A DNA stretch of 64,000 nt, from contig CAZRYF010000013.1 of NCBI GenBank assembly GCA_964604165.1, positions 17,741 to 81,740 on the forward strand, given 5' to 3'. Below are positions 1 to 7,355 of the stretch, one piece after another. The position numbers and the translations under genes were made by a program. The number at the start of each line of letters is the position of its first letter. Position 1 is the first letter of the stretch. Below the pieces are notes generated by a model. The model was not told the origin of the DNA and ran no database searches. It was given only the letters and a program-made list of their open reading frames with translations. The stretch is from JAYZDK01 sp964604165 (GTDB lineage Bacteria; Myxococcota_A; UBA796; CAJQPC01).

Positions 1-177
1 GACCAGGTCAGCTCACCGGTGCGGTGGGTGGAGTGCGTGGAGGCCATGCAGTCTTTGGGGGTAAGGCGTTTTCTGGAGCTTGGACCCGGCCGCACCCTGA
101 CCGGACTGATCAAGCGGGTGGATCGATCCCTGGAAGCTCTGGCGCTGGATCGCACAGGCACCCTGGAGGCCCTCTGA
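1..177 (+). CDS. fabD: Malonyl-CoA:ACP transacylase (FabD-like), C-terminal end only
   Basis: Frame 1 is open from the window edge to a TGA at 175-177 and gives about 58 residues. They read like the last part of an acyltransferase: a 'VSSPVRW' segment, then 'FLELGPGRTLTGLIKR', which matches the conserved end of FabD or PKS AT domains (E-x-GPG-x-x-L-x-GL). The catalytic GHSxG serine and its His lie upstream, outside the window. The next gene starts at 177 within the stop codon (TGATG), so the two are almost certainly co-translated. It could instead be the last domain of a longer synthase. The AT/FabD family is clear; free-standing status is inferred. Confidence 0.75.
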   Translation, partial: DQVSSPVRWVECVEAMQSLGVRRFLELGPGRTLTGLIKRVDRSLEALALDRTGTLEAL

Positions 178-1001
178 TGCGCCGGGTCTCCGTGGCGGGT
201 TTGGGTCTGCTTTGTCCGGCGGGCGTGGGACAAGAAGGGGTCGAGGGGGGCCGGCCGGGGGAGGTTCCCGGCTTTCGGGCGCGTGCCTACATTGAGGACC
301 GAAAGTCTCTCAAGCTCATGAGTCGCGCGGTCAAGCTTGGGGTCAGCGGCGTGCGTCTTGCCCTCGCAGAGACGCCGGGGTGGGAAGCCGTCCCACCGGA
401 GCGCAGAGCCATGTACGTGGGCATGACGCCGCTGGGGGGGGAAAGTGACGATCTGTTGCCGGCCCTGGATGCCAGCACGTCGGAAGACGGCACGCTGGAC
501 ATGTCCCGGTTTGCAGCAGAAGGTGTGCCTTTGATTCACCCCCTCTGGCTGGTCAAGGGTCTGTCCAACAACATCCTTGGATTTGCCTGTGCGAACCATG
601 ACTTTCAGGGGACCAATGCCTGCTACTGTCAGGGAATCGAGTCGGGCCTTGTGGCGGTGTACGAGGGCTATCGAGCCGTGGCCGAGAACCGGGCGGACCT
701 TGCGGTAGTGGGGGGCGCCGACTCCTTTCTGGATGCCCAGCCCTTGTTTGCTGGACGACGCATGGGAGAGGGGGCGGGTTTTCTGGTGTTCCGGGCTGCG
801 CAGGCCGGGGACCGCTGGCAGGTGGAGAATGGGCCCCATGAGAACCCGCCGGTGGAGGAACACCTCTTGGGGGTGCTGGGAGCAGCCCGCGTGCCGGTGG
901 GGTTGGTGCGTGGCCTCTTGCGTGGCCAGAATACCGGTCTCACCTTGTCAAGGGATTGTGGTCTTTCAATCTCACAAGCAGACCCGGGTCATTCTCGGTA
1001 G
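177..1001 (+). CDS. Truncated ketosynthase-like protein lacking a normal active site
   Basis: This is a 274-residue protein starting at the ATG that overlaps the upstream stop. The N-terminus ('RRVSVAGLGLLCPAG') and the segment 'SGLVAVYEGYRAVAENRADLAVVGGAD' region (about residues 156-184) are those of the beta-ketoacyl-ACP synthase N-terminal domain. Aligning the conserved Ser-Gly after the nucleophile puts Ile154 where the catalytic Cys should be; Cys149 and Cys151 are nearby but offset. The protein ends where family members (about 400 residues) would carry the two catalytic His, and no HGTGT or NxGFGG motif is present. It may be a chain-length-factor-like partner, a scaffold or a degenerate KS. 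It sits between FabD-like and ACP genes, which supports a fatty-acyl or polyketide context. Confidence 0.75.
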   Translation: MRRVSVAGLGLLCPAGVGQEGVEGGRPGEVPGFRARAYIEDRKSLKLMSRAVKLGVSGVRLALAETPGWEAVPPERRAMYVGMTPLGGESDDLLPALDASTSEDGTLDMSRFAAEGVPLIHPLWLVKGLSNNILGFACANHDFQGTNACYCQGIESGLVAVYEGYRAVAENRADLAVVGGADSFLDAQPLFAGRRMGEGAGFLVFRAAQAGDRWQVENGPHENPPVEEHLLGVLGAARVPVGLVRGLLRGQNTGLTLSRDCGLSISQADPGHSR

Positions 1002-1028
1002 AATCTGCCACTGCACCGCAACAAGGAC

Positions 1029-1502
1029 ATGTACGCAACTGCCCTGTCGCAATCGAAACCAATGACCGATCCCCAAGACCCTGAAATTTTTCGCGGGGTC
1101 CGCGCTGCTTTTGCCGAGGCCTTGGGCCTTGACGATGACGAAGTGGAGTACGACGCCACCATCATCGAAGAGCTGGGCGCGGAGTCCCTGGACCTCCTGG
1201 ACATCGTGTTCCGCCTGGAGCGCACCTTCGACATCCGCATACCCCGGGGAGGCGTCGAGGAGGCGGTGCGTGCTGCCCTGGAGGAAGGGGAGACCCTGGA
1301 GACGCATGGCATTCTCACGGAGGTGGGCTTGCGCCGTCTTCGCCTGGCCATGCCCGAGGTACCAGATGAGTTCTTCAAGGAGGGACTGAAAACCAGCGAG
1401 ATTCCGCTGCTCTTTCGGGTCTCGACCTTCTGCCGTCTGGTGGCCGAGCTTCTGGAGGCCAAGCGGGCCGAGGAGCCCGAAGGTGGTCCTCACCTGGTCT
1501 GA
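1029..1502 (+). CDS. Acyl carrier protein with C-terminal extension
   Basis: Residues of the N-terminal half form a typical carrier helix bundle with the phosphopantetheine motif 'LGAESLDLLDIVFRLE', where the Ser of ESL is the expected attachment site. The acidic N-terminus and 'FDIRIPRG' after the motif are typical of ACPs. At 157 residues it is about twice the length of standalone ACPs: a C-terminal extension of roughly 70 residues ends in a 'STFCRLVAELLEAK' helix. ATG at 1029 is shown; an alternative ATG at 1062 begins 'MTDPQDPE' and is more ACP-like, and neither has a convincing ribosome site. It shares one base with the next gene (TGATG at 1500-1504), so it is probably the carrier for the AAR-like reductase. 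Confidence 0.8.
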   Translation: MYATALSQSKPMTDPQDPEIFRGVRAAFAEALGLDDDEVEYDATIIEELGAESLDLLDIVFRLERTFDIRIPRGGVEEAVRAALEEGETLETHGILTEVGLRRLRLAMPEVPDEFFKEGLKTSEIPLLFRVSTFCRLVAELLEAKRAEEPEGGPHLV

Positions 1503-2497
1503 TGCCTGATCCGCGGCAGTTTGCATTCCTGGTGCATCCTCTCTCCCCATTCCAGCGAAGGGTGATGGGGGTACGCCGCGGCCACTTGGGTGCGGCTGTT
1601 GGCATGAAGGCCCCAGACCTGGCGTCAGGAGAGCTGTGCCGGTTTGGCGTGGGGGAGGCCCTGGAGGGCCGGGTGATCGCGCTCCCTCTTCTTCCGGGGA
1701 CGCTGTTGGAAGATCAGGCCGGGGCGGTGAGTGCCATGAGACAGGTCACCGAGAGCCTGGAAGGGGTACAAGCCGTGGGGCTGGGCTCCCTCTTGGCTGT
1801 GGTGGGCGGGCGAGGAGAGGAGCTGGCCCGTCGGGTGGACGTTCCCATTACCACCGGGGCAGCGGCCACCGCATGGGCGGCCGCTGGCAATGCCCTGGAG
1901 GTGGCCCGCGCTGTGGGAGAGGAGCGGGTGGCTGTGTTGGGTTTCGGGGGAGCGGTGGGAGAGGCGGTGGCGAGACTCCTGGTGCGAAATGGGCTGCAGG
2001 TGCTTGCGGTCGGAAAGGGCAAAGCGCCCACGCGGCGAGCGGAAGAGGTTGGAGTTTCCCTGCGTTCCGTGGAGGAAGCGCTCGGGGCCACTCGGGTCGT
2101 CGTTGGGGCCGCCACGAGCGGCGGGGCTCTTGCGCCGGAGATCCTCCAGACGGAGACAGTCCTTGTGGACGTGGCGCTGCCGTCGACGCTTGCGCCGGGG
2201 CCTGTGCCAAGGGGGGTCCAGGTTCTTGCCGGAGAGGCCATGGAGCTTCCGCCGGGTTGGAGGCGTGGATTCTGGGGTTGGCTTTACCACTTCATCTCCG
2301 GCTACGGGCCGGGACAGATCTATGCCTGCCTTGCAGAGCCGCTGGTGATGGCCGCCCAGGGCCGGACACGGCCCTACGCCCAGGGCCGCGCGGTGGTACC
2401 GGAGGATCTGGAGGCGTTCTGCCGAGATGCAGAGGCCCTGGGCTTGAAGCATCGGTTGGCGACGGGTTGGCGACGGGTTGCTACCCTCGGAGGGTGA
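1502..2497 (+). CDS. Long-chain acyl-ACP reductase (AAR-like), fatty-aldehyde forming
   Basis: The 331-residue protein matches the layout of the cyanobacterial acyl-[ACP] reductase: an N-terminal 'HPLSPFQRR' segment, a central 'ITTGAAATAWAAAGNA' stretch equivalent to the TTGN-HTA region, a Rossmann nucleotide site 'VAVLGFGGAVGEAV' (GxxGxxG), and near the C-terminus 'QIYACLAEPL'. Cys276 in that last motif aligns with the acyl-thioester Cys of the cyanobacterial enzyme ('FACFAEA'). The expected reaction is acyl-ACP plus NADPH to fatty aldehyde. It is preceded by an ACP gene with a one-base overlap. No aldehyde-deformylating oxygenase is adjacent. The identification is from motif layout, so the substrate is unproven. 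Confidence 0.72.
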   Translation: MPDPRQFAFLVHPLSPFQRRVMGVRRGHLGAAVGMKAPDLASGELCRFGVGEALEGRVIALPLLPGTLLEDQAGAVSAMRQVTESLEGVQAVGLGSLLAVVGGRGEELARRVDVPITTGAAATAWAAAGNALEVARAVGEERVAVLGFGGAVGEAVARLLVRNGLQVLAVGKGKAPTRRAEEVGVSLRSVEEALGATRVVVGAATSGGALAPEILQTETVLVDVALPSTLAPGPVPRGVQVLAGEAMELPPGWRRGFWGWLYHFISGYGPGQIYACLAEPLVMAAQGRTRPYAQGRAVVPEDLEAFCRDAEALGLKHRLATGWRRVATLGG

Positions 2498-4131
2498 AGC
2501 CCTCCCTCTTTCACCGGATTGCGTCCCGCAAGGCCCTGGTCGCCGAGGCGGTTCTCCTGGCCGTGCTCCTCTGGCTCGGGTGGCGGGTCTGGCCCATGGG
2601 GGGCGGCGAGGGAATGCCTTTCTGGGCCACCCGCCATGACCAGATGATCTCTGGTCCCGATGCTGGGGCCTGGGCGGCGGGTGCGCGGGCGCTTGCAGAG
2701 GGCCGGCTTGGAGACCTGGATGCCCACCGGATGCCCACCTGGATTGTGTTGACGGTTCTGGCCCATGTGGGGTACCCCCTGCTCTTGGCGGGACACCTGG
2801 TGAACCACCTGTTGCAATTCCTATTGCCGGTGGTGGTGTACGGGGTGGGACGAGCTGCCGGAGGCATGTGGGTCGGATTTGGCGCAGGGGCACTGGTGGC
2901 GGCCAATCCGGTGTTGGTCGCCGCTTCCCGGCGCTTTGGGGTGGATCCCGCGGTGACCTTTGGGGTGCCGGCGCTGGTCGCGGTCTGCTTGTGGGGGGCT
3001 CGATCACCCAAACGATCTGTCTTGGCCGGCGGGGTTGCAGCGGCTGTGGGGGCAACACACTTCACGACGCTGGGCTTTCCCTTGGCTGGCCTCCTGGGCA
3101 TGGGTCTCTTGGCGCGGCGGGGAAAGAGGGTGCTGGTGCTCGTGGGGTACGGCGTGGGTTTGGGGCTTGCCTGGGGGGCTCTTTTTTCGGTGTTCCCCTG
3201 GGCGGGTTTCAGGGGGCTTCTTCTCGCGGTCCCCGAGGGCATCACTCCCGGGGAGTTTCCCCTTCAAGGCAGCCCCACCGCTGTCTGGGGGCCGGCCCTG
3301 GAGATCATGCGATCGGGCGCCTCCACCGCAGTGGAGGATGCGGTCACCGGAATGGCCCGGCTCCTGCGTCCAGGTTGGCTTCCCTGGGGGGCTTCTGTGA
3401 CTTTTCTCTGGCTGGGGGTGCCGGGGTTGGCTCTGAAACCCCGCCGGGAAGACCTGTCGGGTTGGCGCCGCTGGCGGGGGGAGTCGTGCTGGAAGAGCGG
3501 CCTGCTTCTGGTGGTCTGCCTCGCCCCCCTGCCGCTGTTCGCCGCTGCGGATGCGGAGCCCCGGTACAGCCACAACCTGCTTCCCGTCGCTGCGCTGCTC
3601 ATGGTGCGCGGGTGCGTGAGCGGCGCATCTCTGGTGGAACGCGTGGTGCTGGAACGGGTCCCTTTGGAGCGCTGGCCCCGTGGGCTTCTGGGGGCAGTGT
3701 GCGGTGTCGGGCTCGCCTTGGGCTACATCCAGAGCTCCGGGGTCAGTCGGAATCAACAACCTCCCCCCTTGTTCGGCGTGGTCGCCATGGAGATCGGGGA
3801 GGCGGTCACCTCCCACTTTCCTGGACAGGGGGGGCTCGTGTGCGATCTAAGGGAAGTAGAGGCCTACACGGCCCGCCGCACTTGCCCCGGCACGGTCTGC
3901 CCCCCGGTGGCCAATGCCGGCGCCTTTGACTTCTGCCTGTCGATTCTGCGGGCGGAGTGTGATGGAGACGGACCCATTCCGTATGTGGCGCTGAACCGGG
4001 GACCCATGGACGAGCGGACCGACGCCAAGGCCGCATTCGATGCCTGGATCGTGGAGTCGTTCGGGACCGTCCAGCGGGTTCGCATCGGACCCTTCGATGC
4101 GCAGCTGGTGGAAATTCCACGCTCGCCCTAG
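2494..4131 (+). CDS. Polytopic membrane protein, glycosyltransferase family 39-like
   Basis: Translation probably starts at GTG 2494, overlapping the upstream stop (GTGA), giving 545 residues. A first hydrophobic helix follows a short basic N-terminus, then an acidic loop 'TRHDQMISGPDAGAW' and many further membrane segments. A loop carrying acidic residues after the first helix, followed by 8 or more helices and a soluble tail, is the architecture of lipid-linked sugar transferases (PMT/ArnT type). The tail contains several Cys ('RRTCPGTVCPP', 'CLSIL', 'AECDG') that could form disulfides in the periplasm. Specific donor and acceptor cannot be read from sequence. It ends the first operon. Confidence 0.6.
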   Translation: MKPSLFHRIASRKALVAEAVLLAVLLWLGWRVWPMGGGEGMPFWATRHDQMISGPDAGAWAAGARALAEGRLGDLDAHRMPTWIVLTVLAHVGYPLLLAGHLVNHLLQFLLPVVVYGVGRAAGGMWVGFGAGALVAANPVLVAASRRFGVDPAVTFGVPALVAVCLWGARSPKRSVLAGGVAAAVGATHFTTLGFPLAGLLGMGLLARRGKRVLVLVGYGVGLGLAWGALFSVFPWAGFRGLLLAVPEGITPGEFPLQGSPTAVWGPALEIMRSGASTAVEDAVTGMARLLRPGWLPWGASVTFLWLGVPGLALKPRREDLSGWRRWRGESCWKSGLLLVVCLAPLPLFAAADAEPRYSHNLLPVAALLMVRGCVSGASLVERVVLERVPLERWPRGLLGAVCGVGLALGYIQSSGVSRNQQPPPLFGVVAMEIGEAVTSHFPGQGGLVCDLREVEAYTARRTCPGTVCPPVANAGAFDFCLSILRAECDGDGPIPYVALNRGPMDERTDAKAAFDAWIVESFGTVQRVRIGPFDAQLVEIPRSP

Positions 4132-4164
4132 GGCTGCGGATGGCATAGAACGCGGCCAACCTCA

Positions 4165-4172
4165 AGAGGGAG
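4165..4172 (+). promoter_or_regulatory. Ribosome binding site setting the TTG start of miaB
   Basis: AGAGGGAG lies 7 bases upstream of TTG 4180. There is no in-frame ATG or GTG at a suitable distance, and the protein needs residues from this point to keep the MiaB N-terminus ('KKVFIKTFGCQMN'). Confidence 0.6.
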
Positions 4173-4179
4173 CGGTGGT

Positions 4180-5532
4180 TTGTCCGAGCGTGTGCCCGAG
4201 CCAAAGAAGGTCTTCATCAAGACCTTTGGCTGCCAGATGAATGTCTACGACAGCGGCAAGATGCAGGCGCTGTTGGGGAAGGACGGGTACGAGCCGGTGG
4301 ACAGCCCGGAAGAGGCAGATCTGGTGCTTGTGAACACGTGCTCTGTGCGGGACAAGCCGGAGCAGAAGCTCTACTCCTTTATCGGTGAGGTCAAGCATCT
4401 TCGCAGCCAGGGAACCACCATCGGCATCGCGGGCTGCATGGCCCAGCATGATGGGGAGCGTCTCTTCAAGAAGTACAAGAAGGACGTGGACCTGGTGTTT
4501 GGTCCCGATCAGGTGCCGCGCATCCAGGATCTCGTGGAGCGGGCCGGTTCTGAGCGGGTGCTGGACAACCGATTCATGGACGTGGACCACTACCCCTTCG
4601 TGCGAGAGCTCGCCCCCAAGCACGCTGCCGGGGTGGGGGCGTTTGTCACCATTCAGAAGGGTTGCGACAACCGGTGTACCTTCTGCATTGTCCCCGCGAC
4701 CCGGGGGGTCGAGGTCTCCCGTCCGTCCGGGGAGATCCTGGAGGAGGTGCAGGCGCTGGCGGAGCGGGGCAGCAGGGAGATCACTCTGATCGGCCAGAAC
4801 GTGAACTCCTATGGACTCAAGGTGGATGGGGAGATCACCTTTGCCCAGCTGCTATACGCCGTGGCCAAGGTGCCCGGTGTGGAGCGCATTCGATACACCA
4901 CCTCCCACCCCCGGGACATGGGGCCGGACGTGGTGCAAGCCTACCGGGACCTTCCGGAGCTCACCTCCCACCTCCATCTGCCCGTCCAGTCCGGGTCCAA
5001 CCGGGTCCTGCGCCGCATGAAGCGCTTTTACTCCCGGGAGCACTACCTGCAGGTGGTGGCGGACCTGCTGGAGGCCCGCCCGGACCTGTCCCTGAGCACG
5101 GACGTCATTGTGGGATTCCCCGGGGAAACCGACGCCGACTTTGCGCAGACCATGACGCTGCTGGAAGAAGTGCGGTTCGACGGATCCTTCTCCTTCAAGT
5201 ACTCTCCGCGCCCGGGCACACCGGCTCTGCGCATGGAGTCGGAGGCCGTGCCAAACGAGGTCGCTTCGGCGCGGCTCCAGTGCTTTCAGGATCGCCAGCG
5301 AGAGCTGCAGATGGAGTCGAACCGGGCCATGGAGGGACAGGTCCACGAGATCCTTGTGGAAGGCCGAAGTAAGTGGGAAGAAGACGTGGCCTGCGGCCGC
5401 ACCGGTACCTTCAAGATGGTGAACTTTCCCGGCACCCCCGACCTGGTGGGGCGCACGGTGCCGGTGAGAATTCTGCGGGGCTTCTCCAATTCCCTTCGAG
5501 GGGAGCTGTTGGCCTTGCCCGACGGCCCTTGA
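4180..5532 (+). CDS. miaB: tRNA-2-methylthio-N6-dimethylallyladenosine synthase MiaB
   Basis: This 450-residue radical-SAM methylthiotransferase adds the 2-methylthio group to i6A37 of tRNAs reading UNN codons. The N-terminal domain has the three cluster Cys ('KTFGCQMNVYDS', 'VNTCSVRDK', 'GIAGCMAQ'). The radical SAM Cys are C162, C166 and C169 in 'GCDNRCTFC'. 'STDVIVGFPGETDADF' is the conserved SAM-domain strand, and a C-terminal TRAM domain spans roughly residues 375-445. Length and order match the family. It uses a TTG start with a good ribosome site. It is the first gene of the plus-strand run leading into the menaquinone genes, with 69 bases before the next gene. Confidence 0.95.
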   Translation: MSERVPEPKKVFIKTFGCQMNVYDSGKMQALLGKDGYEPVDSPEEADLVLVNTCSVRDKPEQKLYSFIGEVKHLRSQGTTIGIAGCMAQHDGERLFKKYKKDVDLVFGPDQVPRIQDLVERAGSERVLDNRFMDVDHYPFVRELAPKHAAGVGAFVTIQKGCDNRCTFCIVPATRGVEVSRPSGEILEEVQALAERGSREITLIGQNVNSYGLKVDGEITFAQLLYAVAKVPGVERIRYTTSHPRDMGPDVVQAYRDLPELTSHLHLPVQSGSNRVLRRMKRFYSREHYLQVVADLLEARPDLSLSTDVIVGFPGETDADFAQTMTLLEEVRFDGSFSFKYSPRPGTPALRMESEAVPNEVASARLQCFQDRQRELQMESNRAMEGQVHEILVEGRSKWEEDVACGRTGTFKMVNFPGTPDLVGRTVPVRILRGFSNSLRGELLALPDGP

Positions 5533-5601
5533 AAGAGAGCCCACGACGTCTTAATCGGCGGCGCAGGTCGTTCAGGAAGAACGGCTCCAGGAGCAATTGC
5601 A

Positions 5602-6621
5602 ATGCATTTGCAGTCAAACCGCCCGCTTCCGACGGGGCTTTTGGCGGGGGAGAGGCGCACGCTCGTCGCGCCTGCAGAGCAGGCGGTGTCCCTGGTGAGC
5701 GCGGAGTTGGCCGAGGCTGAGAGGCTTCTCCATGATCTGTTGCGCTCGGATGTAGAGGCGGTCAGTGAGATCGGTCAGTACCTGGCGGAGTCTGGGGGCA
5801 AGCGGATTCGGCCGCTGCTGACGGCCCTGGGGGCGCGGGCTGCCGGCAACCTTCGGCCTGTGGCACGCCTCATGTGTGTGGGGGAGCTCTTGCACCTGGG
5901 TTCCCTGCTTCATGACGACGTGGTGGACGATGGGCATGAGCGCCGCGGCCGGCCGGCCGCTCAGAGGGTCTTTGGCAATCCAGCAGTGATTCTGACCGGG
6001 GACCACTGCGTCTCCACGGGCATCCTGATCGCTGCGGAAGAAGCCGGGCTGGATGCGGTGACGGAGTTGGCCCGGGTGGTGGCTTCCATGTCCGAGGGAG
6101 AGGTGACCCAGCTGCTGAACACCGGGAATCTGGCTCTCGAGCTCGACACCTACTTCGAGGTCATCGACAAGAAGTCCGCCTCCCTGATCTCCTGGTGTGC
6201 AGCAGCGGGGGCCTGGGCGGTGGAGGATCAAGAGGCTGCCCGTGCGCTGGCCCAGTTCGGACGCCACGTGGGGCTGGCCTTTCAGATTACGGATGACGTC
6301 CTTGATTACACCGGCGAGAAGAGCTTGACCGGCAAGAGGCAGGGCCAGGACCTGGCCCAGTGCAAGCTCACCCTCCCCCTGTTGCTCGCCATGGAGCGGG
6401 TGCCGAGCTTGGGGGCCGAGCTGTCGGCCGGGGCTCCCTCCCCGGACCGGATTCCGAGCCTCATGGCGTCTGTGCATGCCTGTGGTGCAACCCAGGATGC
6501 CTTGCAGCGAGCCCATGGCCACGTGTCAAGTGGACTGGAGGCCCTGGGGCGCCTGCCGAGCAGCCCGGCCCGTCACTCCCTGGAGCTTCTGGCGCACCAC
6601 CTGGTGGAGCGGGTCAGCTGA
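5602..6621 (+). CDS. Polyprenyl diphosphate synthase (quinone side chain)
   Basis: The 339-residue trans-isoprenyl diphosphate synthase elongates allylic diphosphates with IPP, here most likely for the menaquinone tail. The first Asp-rich motif is 'LLHDDVVDDGHERRG' (D105, D106, D109, D110) and the second is 'QITDDVLDYTGE' (D231, D232); both bind Mg-diphosphate. 'GGKRIRP' near residue 65 is the IPP-binding Lys/Arg segment. GGAG lies 9 bases before ATG 5602. The stop overlaps the menG start by one base. A paralogue at 55629-56666 lacks these motifs. Product chain length cannot be read reliably. It is an IspB/HepT-type enzyme. Confidence 0.93.
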   Translation: MHLQSNRPLPTGLLAGERRTLVAPAEQAVSLVSAELAEAERLLHDLLRSDVEAVSEIGQYLAESGGKRIRPLLTALGARAAGNLRPVARLMCVGELLHLGSLLHDDVVDDGHERRGRPAAQRVFGNPAVILTGDHCVSTGILIAAEEAGLDAVTELARVVASMSEGEVTQLLNTGNLALELDTYFEVIDKKSASLISWCAAAGAWAVEDQEAARALAQFGRHVGLAFQITDDVLDYTGEKSLTGKRQGQDLAQCKLTLPLLLAMERVPSLGAELSAGAPSPDRIPSLMASVHACGATQDALQRAHGHVSSGLEALGRLPSSPARHSLELLAHHLVERVS

Positions 6622-7355
6622 TGTCCTTGCAGGTCGAATCCACACCCACCGCGGGATCTTCGGAGCGAGCACCGGAGGTCCAGGCCATGTTTGACCGGAT
6701 TGCCGAACGCTATGACCTGGCCAACCGGGTGTTGAGCCTGGGAATGGACCCGGGGTGGCGACGGGAGGCCGTGGAGGCCCTTGGGCCCGCGGCTTCTGGT
6801 GAGGTGCTGGACCTGTGCGCAGGGACGCTGGACTTCACCGTGATGCTGCTTGAGAACGGTGTGAAGCAGGTCACGGCGGTGGACTTCTCCCAGGGCATGT
6901 TGGATCAGGGACGGACCAAGCTGGCTGGGGATGCTCCGGTGGAGGTGGTGGCAGCGGATGCGCGGAAGCTGCCGCTGCCAGACAACAGCGTGGACGGCAT
7001 CTTGTGCGGTTTTGGCTTGCGCAACGTGCCGGAGGTCGAGCGTGCCTTGGGCGAGTGCAAGCGGGTTCTTCGTGAAGGAGGGTGCCTGGTGGTGTTGGAC
7101 TTTTTCCAGCCCTCGGGGGCGGTGTCCCGTTTTCTGCAAGACAGCTACAACCGCTGGGTGGTGCCGGTGGTTGGCGGCCTGATCACGGGGAGCCCGGAGA
7201 GCTATCGCTACCTTGCGGACTCCATCGACGCTTTTTCCACGCGGGAAGAATTTGAGCGGGCGCTCTCGGCCCTGGGCTTTCAATGTGATGGAAGGGAGGT
7301 CTTCCCTCCGGTCGCCTCGCTCATTGTCGCCACACTCAGGAGTGACGATGCTTGA
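6621..7355 (+). CDS. menG: Demethylmenaquinone methyltransferase MenG/UbiE
   Basis: This 244-residue class I SAM methyltransferase would methylate the naphthoquinone ring as the last step of menaquinone synthesis. 'MFDRIAERYDLANRVLSLGMD' region (about residues 28-48) is the UbiE/MenG signature. 'VLDLCAGTLDFT' is the SAM-binding loop (Thr replaces the more usual Gly), and 'GFGLRNVPEVERAL' is the second UbiE signature. The ATG overlaps the stop of the prenyl synthase, and its own stop overlaps the menF start region (ATGCTTGA), showing translational coupling within the men run. In an organism with ubiquinone the same enzyme would serve both; the men neighbours argue for menaquinone here. Confidence 0.93.
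   Translation: MSLQVESTPTAGSSERAPEVQAMFDRIAERYDLANRVLSLGMDPGWRREAVEALGPAASGEVLDLCAGTLDFTVMLLENGVKQVTAVDFSQGMLDQGRTKLAGDAPVEVVAADARKLPLPDNSVDGILCGFGLRNVPEVERALGECKRVLREGGCLVVLDFFQPSGAVSRFLQDSYNRWVVPVVGGLITGSPESYRYLADSIDAFSTREEFERALSALGFQCDGREVFPPVASLIVATLRSDDA

Noticed and set aside
1625..3058. A long antisense frame over the AAR-like and membrane glycosyltransferase-like genes.
   Set aside because: Pro/Arg-rich shadow typical of GC-rich DNA; no motif and it crosses two real genes.
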